In this document: one piece after another, positions 63,351-64,000 of the stretch
How the letters are laid out: every line of letters begins with the position of its first letter
Position numbering within the stretch: position 1 is the first letter of the stretch
Assembly: GCA_026168455.1 (NCBI GenBank)
Contig: CM047426.1
Span: 69,107,475-69,171,474, forward strand
DNA length: 64,000 nucleotides
Source: Theocolax elegans
Lineage: Eukaryota; Arthropoda; Insecta; Hymenoptera; Cerocephalidae
Direction of reading: 5' to 3'
The notes under the pieces: model-generated
What the model saw: the letters and a program-made list of their open reading frames with translations, nothing else
The model's database searches: none
What the model was told of the DNA's origin: nothing
Made by a program: the position numbers and the translations under genes

Positions 63351-64000
63351 AACGAATGGGGATCATTTCGCCCAGGGAACAAAACGCCTACCAATGAGAG
63401 GCCGATGTGACGTTTTTTCGCCCACCAATCAGAGCCACTCTTTAGCTTTTGAAATTCATGGAGGGGGCAGCTCACTATGTCGGTAATTTGTAATTCGATA
63501 TGCGTTGATTAGATGGCGTTCATTGATAATTTTTACTTCAATAAATTGTTCAATTAAAATTTCTGTTGTGCGTAGATAATATCTTTTCATAAATCGATTT
63601 AAATATTGTTATAACGTATTTTAAAAAATTACATTTAAAATTTATATTTAAACCATATACTGAAAATTTTATTTGAAGTAATAATATGTAGTAAATATTT
63701 GAAATAAAAACTTGTTTATTTAACAAATAATTTATCGTTTGATAAAAGTAATTTGACATGTTATTTCAAGTAATTAATGAAATGTAATTATCCAACTTAG
63801 ATACTTAGAAGTGAATCAAATAATGTATATAAAAATAATTTTTGTAAAAATATAGATAATAATATTTTGTGTACATCAAGCTGCGCGGTAGCGCAACCAA
63901 CGCAAGTATAATGCGCGCTAGCACCTATTAGACATCTAACTGCACCTGCGGTTTTTTTATTTTTGAATATTAATATATAATATGTTATTTACGTAACTTT
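63351..64000. other. Intergenic DNA at window end
   Basis: A GC-richer patch at 63,351-63,500, then AT-rich sequence. Nothing recognised. Confidence 0.4.

Noticed and set aside
1..64000. CRISPR arrays, prophage, operons or ribosomal RNA genes
   Set aside because: No regularly spaced short repeats of CRISPR type and no bacterial gene organisation; all evidence is eukaryotic.

Overview
The window is animal DNA, almost certainly from an insect and possibly a hymenopteran (weak inference). It is AT-rich, has canonical GT/AG splice signals, and is nearly all nested transposable elements. No prokaryotic feature is visible: no operons, no CRISPR, no rRNA. The host genes recognisable here are broken: a two-stop pseudogene of axonemal dynein light intermediate chain (DNALI1/p28) at 55.6-56.5 kb, a BEN-like fragment at 52.3-53.9 kb, and SAM-domain-like exons at 40.4-41.35 kb.

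1-18,240 holds a tandem array of one Ty3/Gypsy retrotransposon (Gypsy-A) on the minus strand. Its order is partial copy A, LTR, copy B, LTR, copy C, LTR, with neighbouring copies sharing LTRs of about 1.95 kb. Each unit has a tRNA-Lys1,2-type primer site and a purine tract. Gag is short and lacks a capsid domain. Pol (PR-RT-RNaseH-IN) is entered through a -1 frameshift site, GGGAAAC. Copy C is the best preserved; copy B carries many small deletions. Copies A and C match each other better than either matches B, so the repeat period is really about 15.06 kb.

18,722-29,551 is a second, related Gypsy element (Gypsy-B) on the plus strand, bounded by a CATG duplication. It has a full Gag (SAP-like region, capsid, zinc knuckles), the same GGGAAAC shift site and a protease. 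Reverse transcriptase, RNase H and integrase are absent, replaced by a GC-rich block encoding an acidic region, a long charged coiled coil and a second set of zinc knuckles. The two adjacent elements therefore have complementary deficits.

29.5-52 kb is a thicket of palindromic terminal-inverted-repeat elements inserted into one another. Two unrelated-looking palindromes (30.2-31.3 kb and 47.05-48.93 kb) each carry a pair of outward-facing tRNA-like units with oligo-T tracts, around a shared central stem. A third palindrome (58.76-59.78 kb) carries one tRNA-like unit. Several nested insertions can be proved because the opposite palindrome arm, or an interrupted reading frame, preserves the empty site. 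A BEL/Pao element with intact TSD and LTRs but a deleted pol lies at 42.55-46.69 kb.

57.5-63.15 kb is a decayed Helitron-type helicase gene split by a Penelope-like retroelement. The Penelope element has inverted terminal repeats that both contain a hammerhead-ribozyme motif, and its own RT frame is interrupted by a tRNA-bearing palindromic element.
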